The position numbers and the translations under genes are program-made. From Lentisphaeria bacterium (lineage in GTDB: Bacteria; Verrucomicrobiota; Lentisphaeria; Victivallales; Victivallaceae): DNA of 33,570 nt. The notes beneath the pieces are model-generated. The model saw only the letters and a list, made by a program, of their open reading frames with translations. It searched no databases and was not told the origin of the DNA. Positions 12,705 to 21,589 of the stretch are shown here, piece after piece; position 1 is the first letter of the stretch; each line of letters starts with the position of its first letter. The stretch is from the NCBI GenBank assembly GCA_018265615.1, contig JABLYX010000054.1, forward strand, positions 1 to 33,570, read 5' to 3'.

Positions 12705-12752
12705 CGGGTTCTCATCCCGGCAACATGGGTTCGACTCCCATTGGAGATGCCA
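12705..12752 (+). other. attR: 3' half of tRNA-Glu(CTC)
   Basis: Bases 12705-12752 fold as the 3' half of a tRNA: anticodon arm CGGG-TTCTCAT-CCCG (loop with anticodon CTC, preceded by T and followed by A), a CAAC variable loop, T arm ATGGG-TTCGACT-CCCAT (12725-12741), acceptor strand TGGAGAT, discriminator G and CCA. The D arm and 5' acceptor strand are missing, so it is not a gene. The likely meaning is the displaced host end left by integration into tRNA-Glu. The intact copy should lie at the prophage's other end, left of this window. Confidence 0.8.
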
Positions 12753-13129
12753 TTTTTATTTTCCCCCCCCAGGTTTCATGCGCAAAATGCGTTTTTTCCA
12801 CTGTCCGCAGTTGCGGCTCCGGTTTTCGGGCGGTCTTTCATTTCGTTTGACTTTTCCGGTTTACGGGTTAAGTTATGCAGCGGGTATTTATTTTTTACGG
12901 GAACGTGCGTTATGCGGCAGTCAGATATGCGATCGAAAATCGTCCGGAATGTGCGGAAGCGCAGCGCCGGCGCGGCGTTCTGCCCTCCTGTTCTCCGCGC
13001 GGGGAAGCTCCCTCCGCCTTTCCCGCTCCCGTGACCGCATTCGGGCCGCTGCCGTCCTGAATGGTTCCCTCTCATGCTTTTTCCGGCGGAAAGCCGGATG
13101 TATTCCCTTTTCGGAAGAATCCATATATC
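12753..13129 (+). promoter_or_regulatory. 377-bp intergenic region before the exporter, weak promoter
   Basis: Starts with AT-rich sequence and a run of eight C. A possible promoter, TTGACT (12847-12852), a 16-bp spacer and TAAGTT (12869-12874), would leave a leader of about 250 nt. Open frames crossing it have no coding character. No tRNA, repeat or clear terminator seen. Confidence 0.3.
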
Positions 13130-14020
13130 ATGAAAGAAATGAAGAACTGGGCCGTCCCCGCCGTACTTTTGTCCATGCTGAGCGTACAGGGCGGCGCCTC
13201 CATCGCGAAATGCCTTTTCCCCGTGCTCGGCCCCGCCGGCACGAGCACGCTCCGCATCGGACTGGCCGGGATCCTGCTGGCCGTCATCAACCGTCCGCGG
13301 ATATCGAAATTCACGCGCGGCGACTGGCTCTGCGCCCTCGCCTACGGCGTCAGCATCGCATTCATGAATCTGCTGTTCTACTACGGCATCCGGCGCATCC
13401 CGCTGGGTCTCGGCGTGACGGTGGAGTTCATCGGGCCGCTCGGGCTCGCGCTCCTCACCTCGCGGAAAGCACCCGATTTCCTCTGGGCCATCCTGGCGGG
13501 TACGGGCATCGCGCTCATCGTCCCGTGGGGCGGCGGCAGCGCCGACCCCGTCGGGCTCCTGTTCGTCTTCGCCGCCGGTCTGCTCTGGGTCGGATACATC
13601 GTCATGGGCGGAAAGATCACCCGCCGCATGAAGAGCTCCGACGCAGTGACGGCCGGCATGTGCATCGCGCTGCTGCTCATCCTGCCCTTCGGAATCTTCA
13701 GCCGCGACCTTGAAAACCTGAACGGAAAGCTGCTGCTGCTCGGATTCGGGGTCGCCGTATTCTCAAGCGCGCTCCCCTTCACGCTCGACCTTCTGGCCCT
13801 GAAGAAAATACCGGCCAAGACGTTCAGTGTGCTGCAGAGCCTGCAGCCGGCTCTCGGGGCGCTTTCGGGGCTGCTGTTCCTCGGGGAGATCCTCTCCGTG
13901 CGGCAGTGGGTCGCGATTCTCTGCGTGGTTCTGGCCAGCATCGGCGCGACGGCCTGCGCGGTCCCCGCAAAGCGGCGGAGCCTGGAGCCGGCGGCCGAGT
14001 TGGAAAGCTCCGGGGAGTAG
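13130..14020 (+). CDS. EamA/RhtA-type drug/metabolite exporter
   Basis: 296 aa, the usual length for RhtA-like inner-membrane exporters. Ten hydrophobic helices in two EamA repeats. The first contains GASIAKCLFPVLGPAGTSTL and RIGLAGILLAVINRP, close to RhtA-type amino-acid exporters; the second ends with LSVLQSLQPALGALSG-like sequence and LLFLGEILSVRQWVAI. I start at ATG 13130; the upstream in-frame ATG at 13061 would add a non-hydrophobic, unlikely extension. Substrate not determinable. Monocistronic, convergent with the hydrolase operon. Confidence 0.85.
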   Translation: MKEMKNWAVPAVLLSMLSVQGGASIAKCLFPVLGPAGTSTLRIGLAGILLAVINRPRISKFTRGDWLCALAYGVSIAFMNLLFYYGIRRIPLGLGVTVEFIGPLGLALLTSRKAPDFLWAILAGTGIALIVPWGGGSADPVGLLFVFAAGLLWVGYIVMGGKITRRMKSSDAVTAGMCIALLLILPFGIFSRDLENLNGKLLLLGFGVAVFSSALPFTLDLLALKKIPAKTFSVLQSLQPALGALSGLLFLGEILSVRQWVAILCVVLASIGATACAVPAKRRSLEPAAELESSGE

Positions 14021-14262
14021 CTGCGCGGAGTTCCGGGGAGGACTCATATGCTTTCCGGACTCCGGCCTCTTCCGCGGCCCGAAGCAAACCGGAGCCATGC
14101 GGGATTTATTGAAATTGCGGTCCGCACGGTCAAACTCCTGCCCGATGAAATCGCGCGAGAGAAGGAGGGCCGGAACGTCGTGATCCCCTGCTGCCGGGTC
14201 AGCGGCAACTCCACCGCGCCCTGCCGGGTCGCACCGGCAGCATAGAAATACCGGGATGACGG
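14021..14262. other. Convergent intergenic region, nothing assigned
   Basis: 242 bp between two convergent genes. Short frames exist on both strands (for example plus 14048-14245) but none has a ribosome-binding site or a family I recognise. No strong hairpin with a U-tract was found. Confidence 0.4.
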
Positions 14263-16182
14263 TCATACACCGGCGCCCTGAAGCTCCGGCCGGACCGGGA
14301 CGCCGCGCCGGCTTTTCACAGGGAGCAGCTCCAGCAGCGTGCCGGAATTCGGAGCAAGCCGGAGCTCCGGGCCAGGGCGGGCAGTCCAGTCCGGCGCGAG
14401 TGCCAGTGTCACCTGCAGCGCCTGCGGCGAGTTGTTGACGGCCACGAGGCGGACACGGTCCCCGGCGGGGTGCTCCGTCAGCGTCAGCCGCGGATCCGGC
14501 GACACGGCCAGGCGGCGGATTCCGCTCCGCTCCGCCAGTAGCCGATAGATTCGGTGATACGGCGGTGCGCCGGGCTCGAAAAGCCTCCCCGCTGCTGCAA
14601 GCGCACTCTCCAGCGGGACATTCAGGAAGAGCAGCCTGCCCCTCCCGTATCCGGCGCAGGTGAAGGCAGGCCCGCCCCGGCCGTCATGTGCCAGCACCTC
14701 CGCCGTACCCTCTCCCAACCGCAGCTCGTGCGGACACGACACCGTGAAGTCGAATCCGAGCTCCCGGCTGACGATCCGGGCCGGCTCCCGCCGTTCGGAG
14801 ATCGTATGGATCGGCGCACCGAACAGCGCAAACGGCTCGATGCCGCAGTCATCCGATGAGATGTAAAGAGAAGCGCCGCGTTCCACCGCCGCCAACAGCT
14901 CCAGATAGCGGCGGCGCGGCAACACCCGGAACCCGGCAACCGACGGCATCAGGTAAAGCGCGGCGGGGCGCAGCGGTTCCGAGGCGAACTGGAACTCAAG
15001 ATCGAATCCGGCCGCCTTGGCCAGCAGGAACGTCAGGAACGCCGTCCCCCACTGATCCTGTTCCTCGGTCAGAAGGCAGACCGCATCGCGCCGGAAGAGA
15101 GGCAGCGGACGCTCCCGGAAAAGTTCCGCGAGCATCTTCAGCCGGGCCACGGCCGGCTTCGGCGAACCGTCCGACCGAAAGAGGCCGAGTTCGCGCTCCA
15201 GCGACAGCCAGTCGTAGGGAGCCGTCCCGATCCGCTCCTGGTCGAACGCACACCACCAGAGCACGCCCCGGCAGTCATGCGCATACGCATTCCACAGCAG
15301 ATTCTCCGTGAACTGCGCCGCCTCTTCCTCGCCGTTCTGGGTAGGGCCGAGGCTGCCGGCCTCTTCGACCAGCGCCGCCGTGCGACCGATGTCGGCGCAG
15401 CAACGAGCCATGAAAACCGCCTGGAACGCATTGCGCATGGTCGGCAGGGGATCGACCCGGCAGTATTTCGAAAACGGCGCATAAGCGTGAACGCACAGGA
15501 CATCGGCGGCCTCGGCCATATCCGGAATCTGCGTCCCGCCCACCCGGCTGTTGGTTCCGGAGAGCACCGGACGCGCCGGATCCTCGCGCCGGATCGCGTC
15601 GCAGATCAGCATGAACCAGCAATGCAGCTCCGACTGTGTGCACGGCTCCATGCAGTTGCATTCGTTGCCCGGTTCCCAGGCCGCAATCTCCGGCTGCTCC
15701 CGCAGCTCGCTCACGACGGTACGGACGAACCGCACCTGCCACTGCACGACCTCAGGGTCGGTCAGCAGACGCCGCCGCTCGAAGGCAGGGGGTACGTACA
15801 TCCGGCCCGACATCCAGCCGGTCACGAGACTCACGATCAGCCGGAAGCCCATCGAACCGGCCAGGCGCACGAACCGGCGAAAGCGCTCCAGCATGACCGC
15901 ATCGACTCCGGCCCCCCCGGCGGCAGTATCCGGCAGCGGTTCCTCGCCGAAACGGAATTCAACCGGAACATTGCCGTAGCCGGCGAGCTCGCAAAGCGGC
16001 TGAAAGTCGCGCCAGTTCGGAAAGACCCGCAGCAGCGCAATCCCCTGCCCCGCCAGCAGTCGCAGATCGCGTTCCACGACTTCCGGCCGCCAGTCGCGCC
16101 ACATGCCGGGCCCGGCGTGCGAGGCCCAGTAGTTGCAGCCAATGTGGAACTCCTGTGTTCCGTCGAAGATATGGCGGTCCAT
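14263..16182 (-). CDS. Cytoplasmic clan GH-A glycoside hydrolase (GH5-like)
   Basis: 639 aa, no signal peptide. The N-terminal ~340 residues form a TIM barrel: FHIGCNYWASHAGPGMWRDW at the start, a strand-4 WEPGNECN with acid/base Glu174, and a strand-7 nucleophile in LVEEAGS (Glu273 or Glu274). WWCAFDQ lies near the barrel's end. The C-terminal ~300 residues hold a glutamine-amidotransferase-like or beta-sandwich extension as in large mannanase/galactosidase-type enzymes. The start ATG shares one base with the pseudopilin gene's stop. Likely cleaves imported oligosaccharides released by the secreted hydrolase two genes upstream; the exact substrate is unknown. Confidence 0.75.
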   Translation of the reverse strand: MDRHIFDGTQEFHIGCNYWASHAGPGMWRDWRPEVVERDLRLLAGQGIALLRVFPNWRDFQPLCELAGYGNVPVEFRFGEEPLPDTAAGGAGVDAVMLERFRRFVRLAGSMGFRLIVSLVTGWMSGRMYVPPAFERRRLLTDPEVVQWQVRFVRTVVSELREQPEIAAWEPGNECNCMEPCTQSELHCWFMLICDAIRREDPARPVLSGTNSRVGGTQIPDMAEAADVLCVHAYAPFSKYCRVDPLPTMRNAFQAVFMARCCADIGRTAALVEEAGSLGPTQNGEEEAAQFTENLLWNAYAHDCRGVLWWCAFDQERIGTAPYDWLSLERELGLFRSDGSPKPAVARLKMLAELFRERPLPLFRRDAVCLLTEEQDQWGTAFLTFLLAKAAGFDLEFQFASEPLRPAALYLMPSVAGFRVLPRRRYLELLAAVERGASLYISSDDCGIEPFALFGAPIHTISERREPARIVSRELGFDFTVSCPHELRLGEGTAEVLAHDGRGGPAFTCAGYGRGRLLFLNVPLESALAAAGRLFEPGAPPYHRIYRLLAERSGIRRLAVSPDPRLTLTEHPAGDRVRLVAVNNSPQALQVTLALAPDWTARPGPELRLAPNSGTLLELLPVKSRRGVPVRPELQGAGV

Positions 16183-16904
16183 CAGAACGGCTTCCAGATG
16201 CTGCCTTCAAAACAGTAGATGCTCATCGCGCCATCCCCCCAGATGTCGCGGATGATCTTTGCGAATTCCCGGGGCAGAAGCGCAGCCGTGTGGCCGTCCG
16301 CGAACACGAGGTTGCCGCGCCCGGCGTGGTGCGCGGAGAAGCCTTTCGGCGTAAGGTTCGAGACAACGATCGTCGCCTGCCCGGCCGGCGAAGCTTTGGT
16401 CCCGTTCACCGCATCGGCAAAGCAGGGAAACGACGATGCGTTCCGGATATGCTTGTAATTGACCGATTTGGCCGAACCGCCGCCGGAGGATTCCTGTGTC
16501 CGGTAACTGGTCGGCAGCGCGTAATTGGTCCCGTCCGCGTTGCAGTAGCCGAACGTGTAGTTGATCGGGGAGTCCGTCCAGCTCTTCGGCAGCGACGGGC
16601 AGAAATACTCCTGATGCGCCTTGAATCCCGCGGCCGTGTCCATCTGTCTGCCGAGCATGGAAACCGACCATGCGGGAACCTCGCGGCCCGGAACCGTGGA
16701 ATAGTAGCAGAACACGCCGTTGTAAGTGTCGAGATAGATCTGCAGGAAAGTCCCCTGCGTCTTCAGGCGGCTGAGGCAGTTGACCGCGCGCGCTTTCTCG
16801 CGCGACCGGTTCAGCGCCGGCAGCAGCATCCCGGCAAGGATCGCAATAATAGCAATCACGATCAGGAGCTCGATCAGGGTGAACTTCATGGAAACGTTTC
16901 TCAT
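16182..16904 (-). CDS. Pseudopilin-like protein with H-X9-DG motif
   Basis: 240 aa from ATG 16904 (AAGGAGG upstream; the frame to 17087 is not real N-terminus). MRNVSMKFTLIELLIVIAII plus LAGMLLPAL is a class III prepilin-type N-terminal helix with the Glu at +5. The C-terminus has HHAGRGNLVFADGH, a His followed by nine residues and Asp-Gly, characteristic of the large prepilin-like families expanded in Lentisphaerota and Planctomycetes. It is translated in overlap with two hydrolase genes, suggesting a part in surface handling of the polysaccharide. Mechanism unknown. Confidence 0.85.
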   Translation of the reverse strand: MRNVSMKFTLIELLIVIAIIAILAGMLLPALNRSREKARAVNCLSRLKTQGTFLQIYLDTYNGVFCYYSTVPGREVPAWSVSMLGRQMDTAAGFKAHQEYFCPSLPKSWTDSPINYTFGYCNADGTNYALPTSYRTQESSGGGSAKSVNYKHIRNASSFPCFADAVNGTKASPAGQATIVVSNLTPKGFSAHHAGRGNLVFADGHTAALLPREFAKIIRDIWGDGAMSIYCFEGSIWKPF

Positions 16905-19900
16905 TTTCCGGCCTCCTTTGAGGATTGAATCACAAATTTGCGGAACAGTGCGGGATTCTTCCGCTCCCCGATGCCCGGCGTCAGGCCGATCCAGTAACCG
17001 CGCCCGAAGCCGCTGCTGTTGTTGACGATGAAGTTGAAGCCGAAGACCCGGCCCGGTTCCGGCCGCAGCGGCGCCAGCTCGGCCCACGGCACGGCAAACC
17101 GGTAACGCAACCCGCCGGGAACGGGGAAGATCTGCGTTTCTACGCCCGCAACCGGCCCCGCCACCATCCCGGCCGGGGCGTGAACGCGCCGGAGCTCCGG
17201 CCTGCCGTCCACAAGAGCGGCGAGAAACTCATGGTCATTGTGATCGTAGCCCGCCGCCGTACCGTCGCCGAGGCAGTCGAACGCGAACTGCACGGAGTCG
17301 CCGCGCCACATGGCCGCTCCTGAAAACGGTTGGTGGAAAACCGGATCGGCCACATCGAGCTCGAAGTAAAAATTCTGCCGGTCATACCAGATCCCGCCCG
17401 TCGCGCAAAGATCGGCCGGCGAGTTCCAGCCGACGGCGGGATCGGCCGGAAGCACCTGTTCGCGGCGGTCGAGCCGGAACATCGGTGTGCTCTGCCGCGC
17501 CGGGGGACAGGCCGTGAACGGCGGCAATGCTTTGCGGATGACCACCGGCTTCGCGCTTCCCACGGCTGTCAGTTCGAAACGGAGCTCGCCGCCGGAGAGC
17601 GGCAGCGGCGGGACCGGGGTGAACGCCAACACCCCGATCCCGCCGGGCGCAAGGGAGAAGGGGCGGACGCTGCGACCGCCGCCCGGCCAGACCACGGCCA
17701 GCTCTCCTTCAAGCGAAGTGTTCAGGTTCCCGCCCAATGTGACCTGTACGGCGTCAAGAGCGGAGACGCCAAGCGCGAGCCGGACCGGCCGACGGGACGC
17801 GATTGCCGCGCGGATCCGCCCCGACAGCTCCGGGAGGGCTCCGGTGGAAACAGTCAGAAACACTGGGGAAGACGTGATCCGTACAGCCGGCCCGGACAAT
17901 TCCCCGCCGTCGAGTGCGCGCACCGCGACCGAACCGGCCGGAAGTGCGAGCTCCGGCGGCTCCTCACCGCCGCCTGCCGAATCCCACACGGCAACGACGG
18001 CCTCCCCGCCGCGCCGGAAAACGTACGCCTTGATTTCGCCGTCGCTGATCGGCGCAAGCGGTTCGGCACGGTCAAGCAGCGAAGCAAGCGTCGCATAGGC
18101 CGCGACCGCCGGGCGCGGCTTCAGCCCGTTGCGTCCGGCCCAGAGTCCGTATTCGTAATGGTTTCCCTCGATGGTTCCCTGCGCCGTGAACCACGCCAGC
18201 CGCTTCAACTGCGGATGATTGCGGGCGATGAGGAAGGCCCGGGCCAGCGTGTCTGCGTGGCGGCGGGCAATGTCACCCGCCACAGGCTCGCGCCGGTCAG
18301 CAGCCCAGCCGAGCTCGCCGATCCAAAGTTCCTGTTTCCCGCCGTACTTCCGGATCAGCTCCGAGGCATGGCGGAGCCGGCCGGCGAGGTTTCCCTCCTC
18401 GGGGCCGATCACATGTCCGGCCTCCGGACCGAAATAACGCGGGCTCGTATACGGATGCGGAGCGTAGACGTCGAAGCTGCCGGCGGCGAGAGCGAAGACC
18501 CGCTCGGCGAATGCGCTGCCGCTGCCGGAGTCCCCGAAAAGCAGCGGTTTGCCGGAAGCCCGGATCTGCGGGGCGACGGCGGAGAGCCATGCGGCGTAAT
18601 TCTCCGCTGTCATGCCGCGGCGCAGATCCGGCTCGTTTTCGAGCTCGTAGCAGCCGACGCTCCCGGCGGATTCGGCGAGCACGCGGCCCAGGAATCCGGC
18701 CATCTCCTCCGGCCGCGCCGGAAATGCGCCCCCCTCTCCGGCCCACGCCGGAACCGCACCCAACGTGCAGATGTCATAAAAACCCTCTTTCCGGAAATCG
18801 CGCTTGTTCACCGCGCGGAAGCTTCCGCGCTCCGGTTCGACCATCCGCCATTCAACCCCGAACCGGATCCACTTCGCGCCGATGCGGCGCAGCGCTTCCA
18901 AAGGCATCTGCCCGGGATGAATGCCGAAAAAGCTCTCCGCATCCAACTCCGGACGCACGGAAGGAACCACGGCAAAGGGGAGCTCCGCTTCGACGACCGG
19001 AGCGCCGCTGCGGTCACGCACCACCGCCCGGACCGGATAGTAGCCGCGCACGGCTGCCGGAAGCAGCTGCCGGGAGAAGGCCGCGGATTCTCCCGGTTCA
19101 AGCCGGAATTCCTCGGAGAAGCGGCCCAGCACCTTCCCCGCCGGGCCGCAAACCTCCACCGAGAGCGAGAAAGGCTGCCGCTCCAAGCTGATCGCACTGT
19201 TGTAAAGCCGGAAACGCGCTTCGACCGGAGCTTTGCCCTCTACCACCACCTCGCCGGGCTCGCCGGTCGCAGCCGCGAGGCTGAACGGCTCGGCGGGGCG
19301 GTAGGCGGAGACCGCCGTCCCCTTTTCCAGCATGACCGCGTCGATCCAGACATCTCCCCTGCGGGCGATCTGCCCGAAGACGATCCGCACGGTTTCGCGC
19401 TCCGACTGCGGCGGAACGGACACAACGCAGCGCTGCCACTCCATGCCGGTTTCGACCCGCTTCCACGCAACCGTCTTCCAGAAGCGGGTCGCGATGCGGC
19501 AGGCCAGCTGATCGGGCTCCGCGGACCGGACAAAGAAGCTCAGTGTGTACGGCTGCCCCGGCTCCAGCACAACGTCACACCCGCCGGAGAAGGAGGAGTC
19601 TCCGGGACGCAGCTTCACGCTGGCGGAACCGGAGGCGGCGACGGTTTCGTCCACCGTCAGCGTCTCATGCCCCGGCACCGGGCGCAGCAACAGCCAGTCG
19701 CCCGCCCCGGTCTCAAATCCGGTGTCGCCGCGCAGCAGGTTGCCGGGGGAAGCCGCCGGTGTCCCCTTCCTTTCGCGCCGGATGAACCGGATGTCGTCGA
19801 CGAGGTACGAGAACGGAGCGGCCGCATTGTAAACCGTGAACGAGATTGTGTGAACCGTTGCCGGATCGAGCTTCTTCGGCTCCGCATCCCTGCCGGGCTT

Positions 19901-20311
19901 CGCGTATTTGAACTCTCCGAAACCGATCACCTGCCGCCGGTAACAGCCCTCCTCCGGAAACGCCAGCGGCGCCAGATAGCGGTCGATGGTACCGGTCATC
20001 TTCGGGTCGGTCTCAAGCAGCACGAAACCGACCGGCTTGCCGGAGAGCGGCTTGAGCCACAGCGAAACCGCGTCCGCTCCGGCCGGAATCTTCGCGTTCC
20101 CGCCGACCAGCGCGGTTCCCCGCACGGGCCTGAAGTCGAGCCGCAGCGCACCGGATCCCTCGGCGGCGTCACCGTCCAGCTTCACCGACGGGCGCGCTTC
20201 GGCAGAGCCGGCCCAGCACCACCAGACGCCGAGCCGGTCGCGGTTGAAATTATCCTGCGCCGCGGCGAGCGCCGCAGCGGACCAAAGCAGCACCAGCAGG
20301 ATCTTTCTCAT
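16901..20311 (-). CDS. Secreted multi-domain clan GH-A hydrolase with C-terminal CBM9-like domain
   Basis: 1136 aa. Signal peptide MRKILLVLLWSAAALAAAQ, then two N-terminal beta-sandwich modules (about 20-185 and 190-345) and an Ig-like segment. A TIM barrel follows (about 465-780) with acid/base Glu560 in YELENEPDL and nucleophile Glu666 in LWIGELGWA, a GH39/GH5-like arrangement. The last ~190 residues (FYFELDVADPVF with FAFDCLGDG and FGFNFIVNN) look like a CBM9/DOMON-type sugar-binding domain. First gene of the leftward operon, behind AAGGAG and a TATAAT promoter; its TGA overlaps the pseudopilin ATG. Probably exported to degrade plant or mucin glycan. Confidence 0.8.
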   Translation of the reverse strand: MRKILLVLLWSAAALAAAQDNFNRDRLGVWWCWAGSAEARPSVKLDGDAAEGSGALRLDFRPVRGTALVGGNAKIPAGADAVSLWLKPLSGKPVGFVLLETDPKMTGTIDRYLAPLAFPEEGCYRRQVIGFGEFKYAKPGRDAEPKKLDPATVHTISFTVYNAAAPFSYLVDDIRFIRRERKGTPAASPGNLLRGDTGFETGAGDWLLLRPVPGHETLTVDETVAASGSASVKLRPGDSSFSGGCDVVLEPGQPYTLSFFVRSAEPDQLACRIATRFWKTVAWKRVETGMEWQRCVVSVPPQSERETVRIVFGQIARRGDVWIDAVMLEKGTAVSAYRPAEPFSLAAATGEPGEVVVEGKAPVEARFRLYNSAISLERQPFSLSVEVCGPAGKVLGRFSEEFRLEPGESAAFSRQLLPAAVRGYYPVRAVVRDRSGAPVVEAELPFAVVPSVRPELDAESFFGIHPGQMPLEALRRIGAKWIRFGVEWRMVEPERGSFRAVNKRDFRKEGFYDICTLGAVPAWAGEGGAFPARPEEMAGFLGRVLAESAGSVGCYELENEPDLRRGMTAENYAAWLSAVAPQIRASGKPLLFGDSGSGSAFAERVFALAAGSFDVYAPHPYTSPRYFGPEAGHVIGPEEGNLAGRLRHASELIRKYGGKQELWIGELGWAADRREPVAGDIARRHADTLARAFLIARNHPQLKRLAWFTAQGTIEGNHYEYGLWAGRNGLKPRPAVAAYATLASLLDRAEPLAPISDGEIKAYVFRRGGEAVVAVWDSAGGGEEPPELALPAGSVAVRALDGGELSGPAVRITSSPVFLTVSTGALPELSGRIRAAIASRRPVRLALGVSALDAVQVTLGGNLNTSLEGELAVVWPGGGRSVRPFSLAPGGIGVLAFTPVPPLPLSGGELRFELTAVGSAKPVVIRKALPPFTACPPARQSTPMFRLDRREQVLPADPAVGWNSPADLCATGGIWYDRQNFYFELDVADPVFHQPFSGAAMWRGDSVQFAFDCLGDGTAAGYDHNDHEFLAALVDGRPELRRVHAPAGMVAGPVAGVETQIFPVPGGLRYRFAVPWAELAPLRPEPGRVFGFNFIVNNSSGFGRGYWIGLTPGIGERKNPALFRKFVIQSSKEAGK

Positions 20312-20356
20312 GATTCTCCTTTACAGTTATGGATTTAACGGAACGCCCGCAATTTA

Positions 20357-20385
20357 ATTATACCGGACCGGGCGGCGAAACGCAA
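20357..20385 (-). promoter_or_regulatory. Promoter of the leftward hydrolase operon
   Basis: TTGCGT (20385-20380), a 17-bp spacer and a perfect TATAAT (20362-20357) on the minus strand, 45 bp before the start codon. Confidence 0.7.
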
Positions 20386-20402
20386 GAGCCGGATGATATT
20401 TA

Positions 20403-20442
20403 TTATGAAACAGAGCTAAAAGTTATGAAAATTTCATGAAAT
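20403..20442. promoter_or_regulatory. Operator candidates between the hydrolase operon and lacI-type gene
   Basis: ATTTCATGAAAT (20431-20442) is a perfect 12-bp palindrome overlapping the symmetric ATGAAA-A-TTTCAT (20425-20437). TTATGAAA is repeated at 20403-20410 and 20423-20430, exactly 20 bp apart, about two helical turns. The sites lie between two divergent promoters, the natural place for autoregulation and operon control by the LacI-type protein. Confidence 0.5.
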
Positions 20443-20454
20443 ATATTTTCAAGC

Positions 20455-20483
20455 TTGATATTTTCCGGAAACGATGATATGCT
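20455..20483 (+). promoter_or_regulatory. Promoter of the lacI-type gene, possibly leaderless
   Basis: TTGATA (20455-20460), a 17-bp spacer, TATGCT (20478-20483). The start would fall at about 20490, the A of the ATG, and no Shine-Dalgarno is present. Confidence 0.5.
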
Positions 20484-20489
20484 TTCTCC

Positions 20490-21470
20490 ATGAAGAAGAT
20501 CACGATCAGAGATATCGCCCGCCGCAGCGGCTGTTCGGCCGCGACGGTATCGCGCGTATTGAACGGCCGCCGCATGATCGCGCCGGAAACGCGCGCCCGG
20601 GTCGAGGAGGCAGTCCGTGCACTGCACTACCGCCATGCGGCATTCGAGCGGCGCGTGATCGCGGTGATCTATCCAGTCCGCGGCGAGCCGCCCCGGCTGG
20701 CGGAGGGCTTCTATGTGTCGGCCCTGCTCAACGCCCTGAGCGAAGCGTTGTACGCGCACGGTTTCCCGGTGGCGGTGATCGGCGAACACGACCTCGGGCT
20801 CGTGACGCCGGACCGCTTCGCCGGAGCGGTGTCAATCACCTACACCGACCGGATCTCCGAACAGTGGAGCCGGGAGCAGCCGATTCCGCTCGTGCTCATC
20901 AATGAACCGCGCCGGATGCACGACCAGGTCTATTCGGTCTTCTCCGACGAACAGTCGGGAGTCGGGCTGGCCGTCGACTGCCTTGTGCGGCACGGCCATC
21001 GCCGGATCAGCTTCCTCCCGGTGGCCTGCGAAGGGTGGACACTGCAAACCCGGATTCCGGCATTCCGTGCCGCGATGGAGCGGCACGGCCTCGCGCCGGA
21101 CCTCGCGCGTACCGCTTCCGACTTCCGGCTGCTGTTCGAACCGCTGGGCGCGCTGGTTCACGGAGATGCGACCGCGATCATCGTTTCCGGCGAGGGTTCG
21201 GGGCACCGCGTACTCTCCGTGCTGTCGCTCTTCAAGCAGCGGGTCCCGGAAGATATCTCGCTGGTCACGTGGGAGGCGGCCAACGTCAGCGAATGCTGCC
21301 TGCCGCCGCTGACGACCGTGCGGCAGGATTTTGCCGCCATCGGCGAACGGGCCGCCGAGTGCCTGGAAGCCTTCTTCGACGGACAGACGACCGGAATGGA
21401 AACCGCGGTCCCTTATATCCTGACGGAGCGCGACTCCGTCCGCCCGCCGAAGCCGTCCGTCCGGAGCTGA
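20490..21470 (+). CDS. LacI-family transcriptional regulator
   Basis: 326 aa. Classic N-terminal HTH: MKKITIRDIARRSGCSAATV, then SRVLNGRRMIAPETRARVEEA with the hinge helix following. A periplasmic-binding-protein-like effector domain fills the rest (VIAVIYPV, then GVGLAVDCLVRHGHRRISFL and LPPLTTVRQDFAAIGERAAE near the end). It is divergent from the hydrolase operon with shared operators, so it probably senses a sugar released by those enzymes. Confidence 0.9.
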   Translation: MKKITIRDIARRSGCSAATVSRVLNGRRMIAPETRARVEEAVRALHYRHAAFERRVIAVIYPVRGEPPRLAEGFYVSALLNALSEALYAHGFPVAVIGEHDLGLVTPDRFAGAVSITYTDRISEQWSREQPIPLVLINEPRRMHDQVYSVFSDEQSGVGLAVDCLVRHGHRRISFLPVACEGWTLQTRIPAFRAAMERHGLAPDLARTASDFRLLFEPLGALVHGDATAIIVSGEGSGHRVLSVLSLFKQRVPEDISLVTWEAANVSECCLPPLTTVRQDFAAIGERAAECLEAFFDGQTTGMETAVPYILTERDSVRPPKPSVRS

Positions 21471-21517
21471 CGGCGCCGGAGGCCCGTTCGCCTCTTTCCA
21501 CTTCTCCGGAAAGCGGC

Positions 21518-21546
21518 TTGACAAACCGGCTTCCTGAAATTATCTT
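21518..21546 (+). promoter_or_regulatory. Promoter of the two-component operon
   Basis: Consensus TTGACA (21518-21523), a 17-bp spacer, TATCTT (21541-21546). About 37 nt of leader before the TTG start. Confidence 0.75.
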
Positions 21547-21589
21547 TAATAGAAGCAATGATATGTTCCGCCGCGGCAGGAGAGAAGAA

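Noticed and set aside
13763..14266. 167-aa minus-strand ORF over the end of the exporter and the convergent gap
   Set aside because: Its C-terminal two-thirds are antisense to the exporter; the N-terminal part reads plausibly but has no ribosome-binding site or recognisable family.
17330..20338. 1002-aa plus-strand ORF opposite the large hydrolase
   Set aside because: Arg/Pro-rich antisense frame of a GC-rich gene; the minus strand has a signal peptide, domains and active-site motifs.
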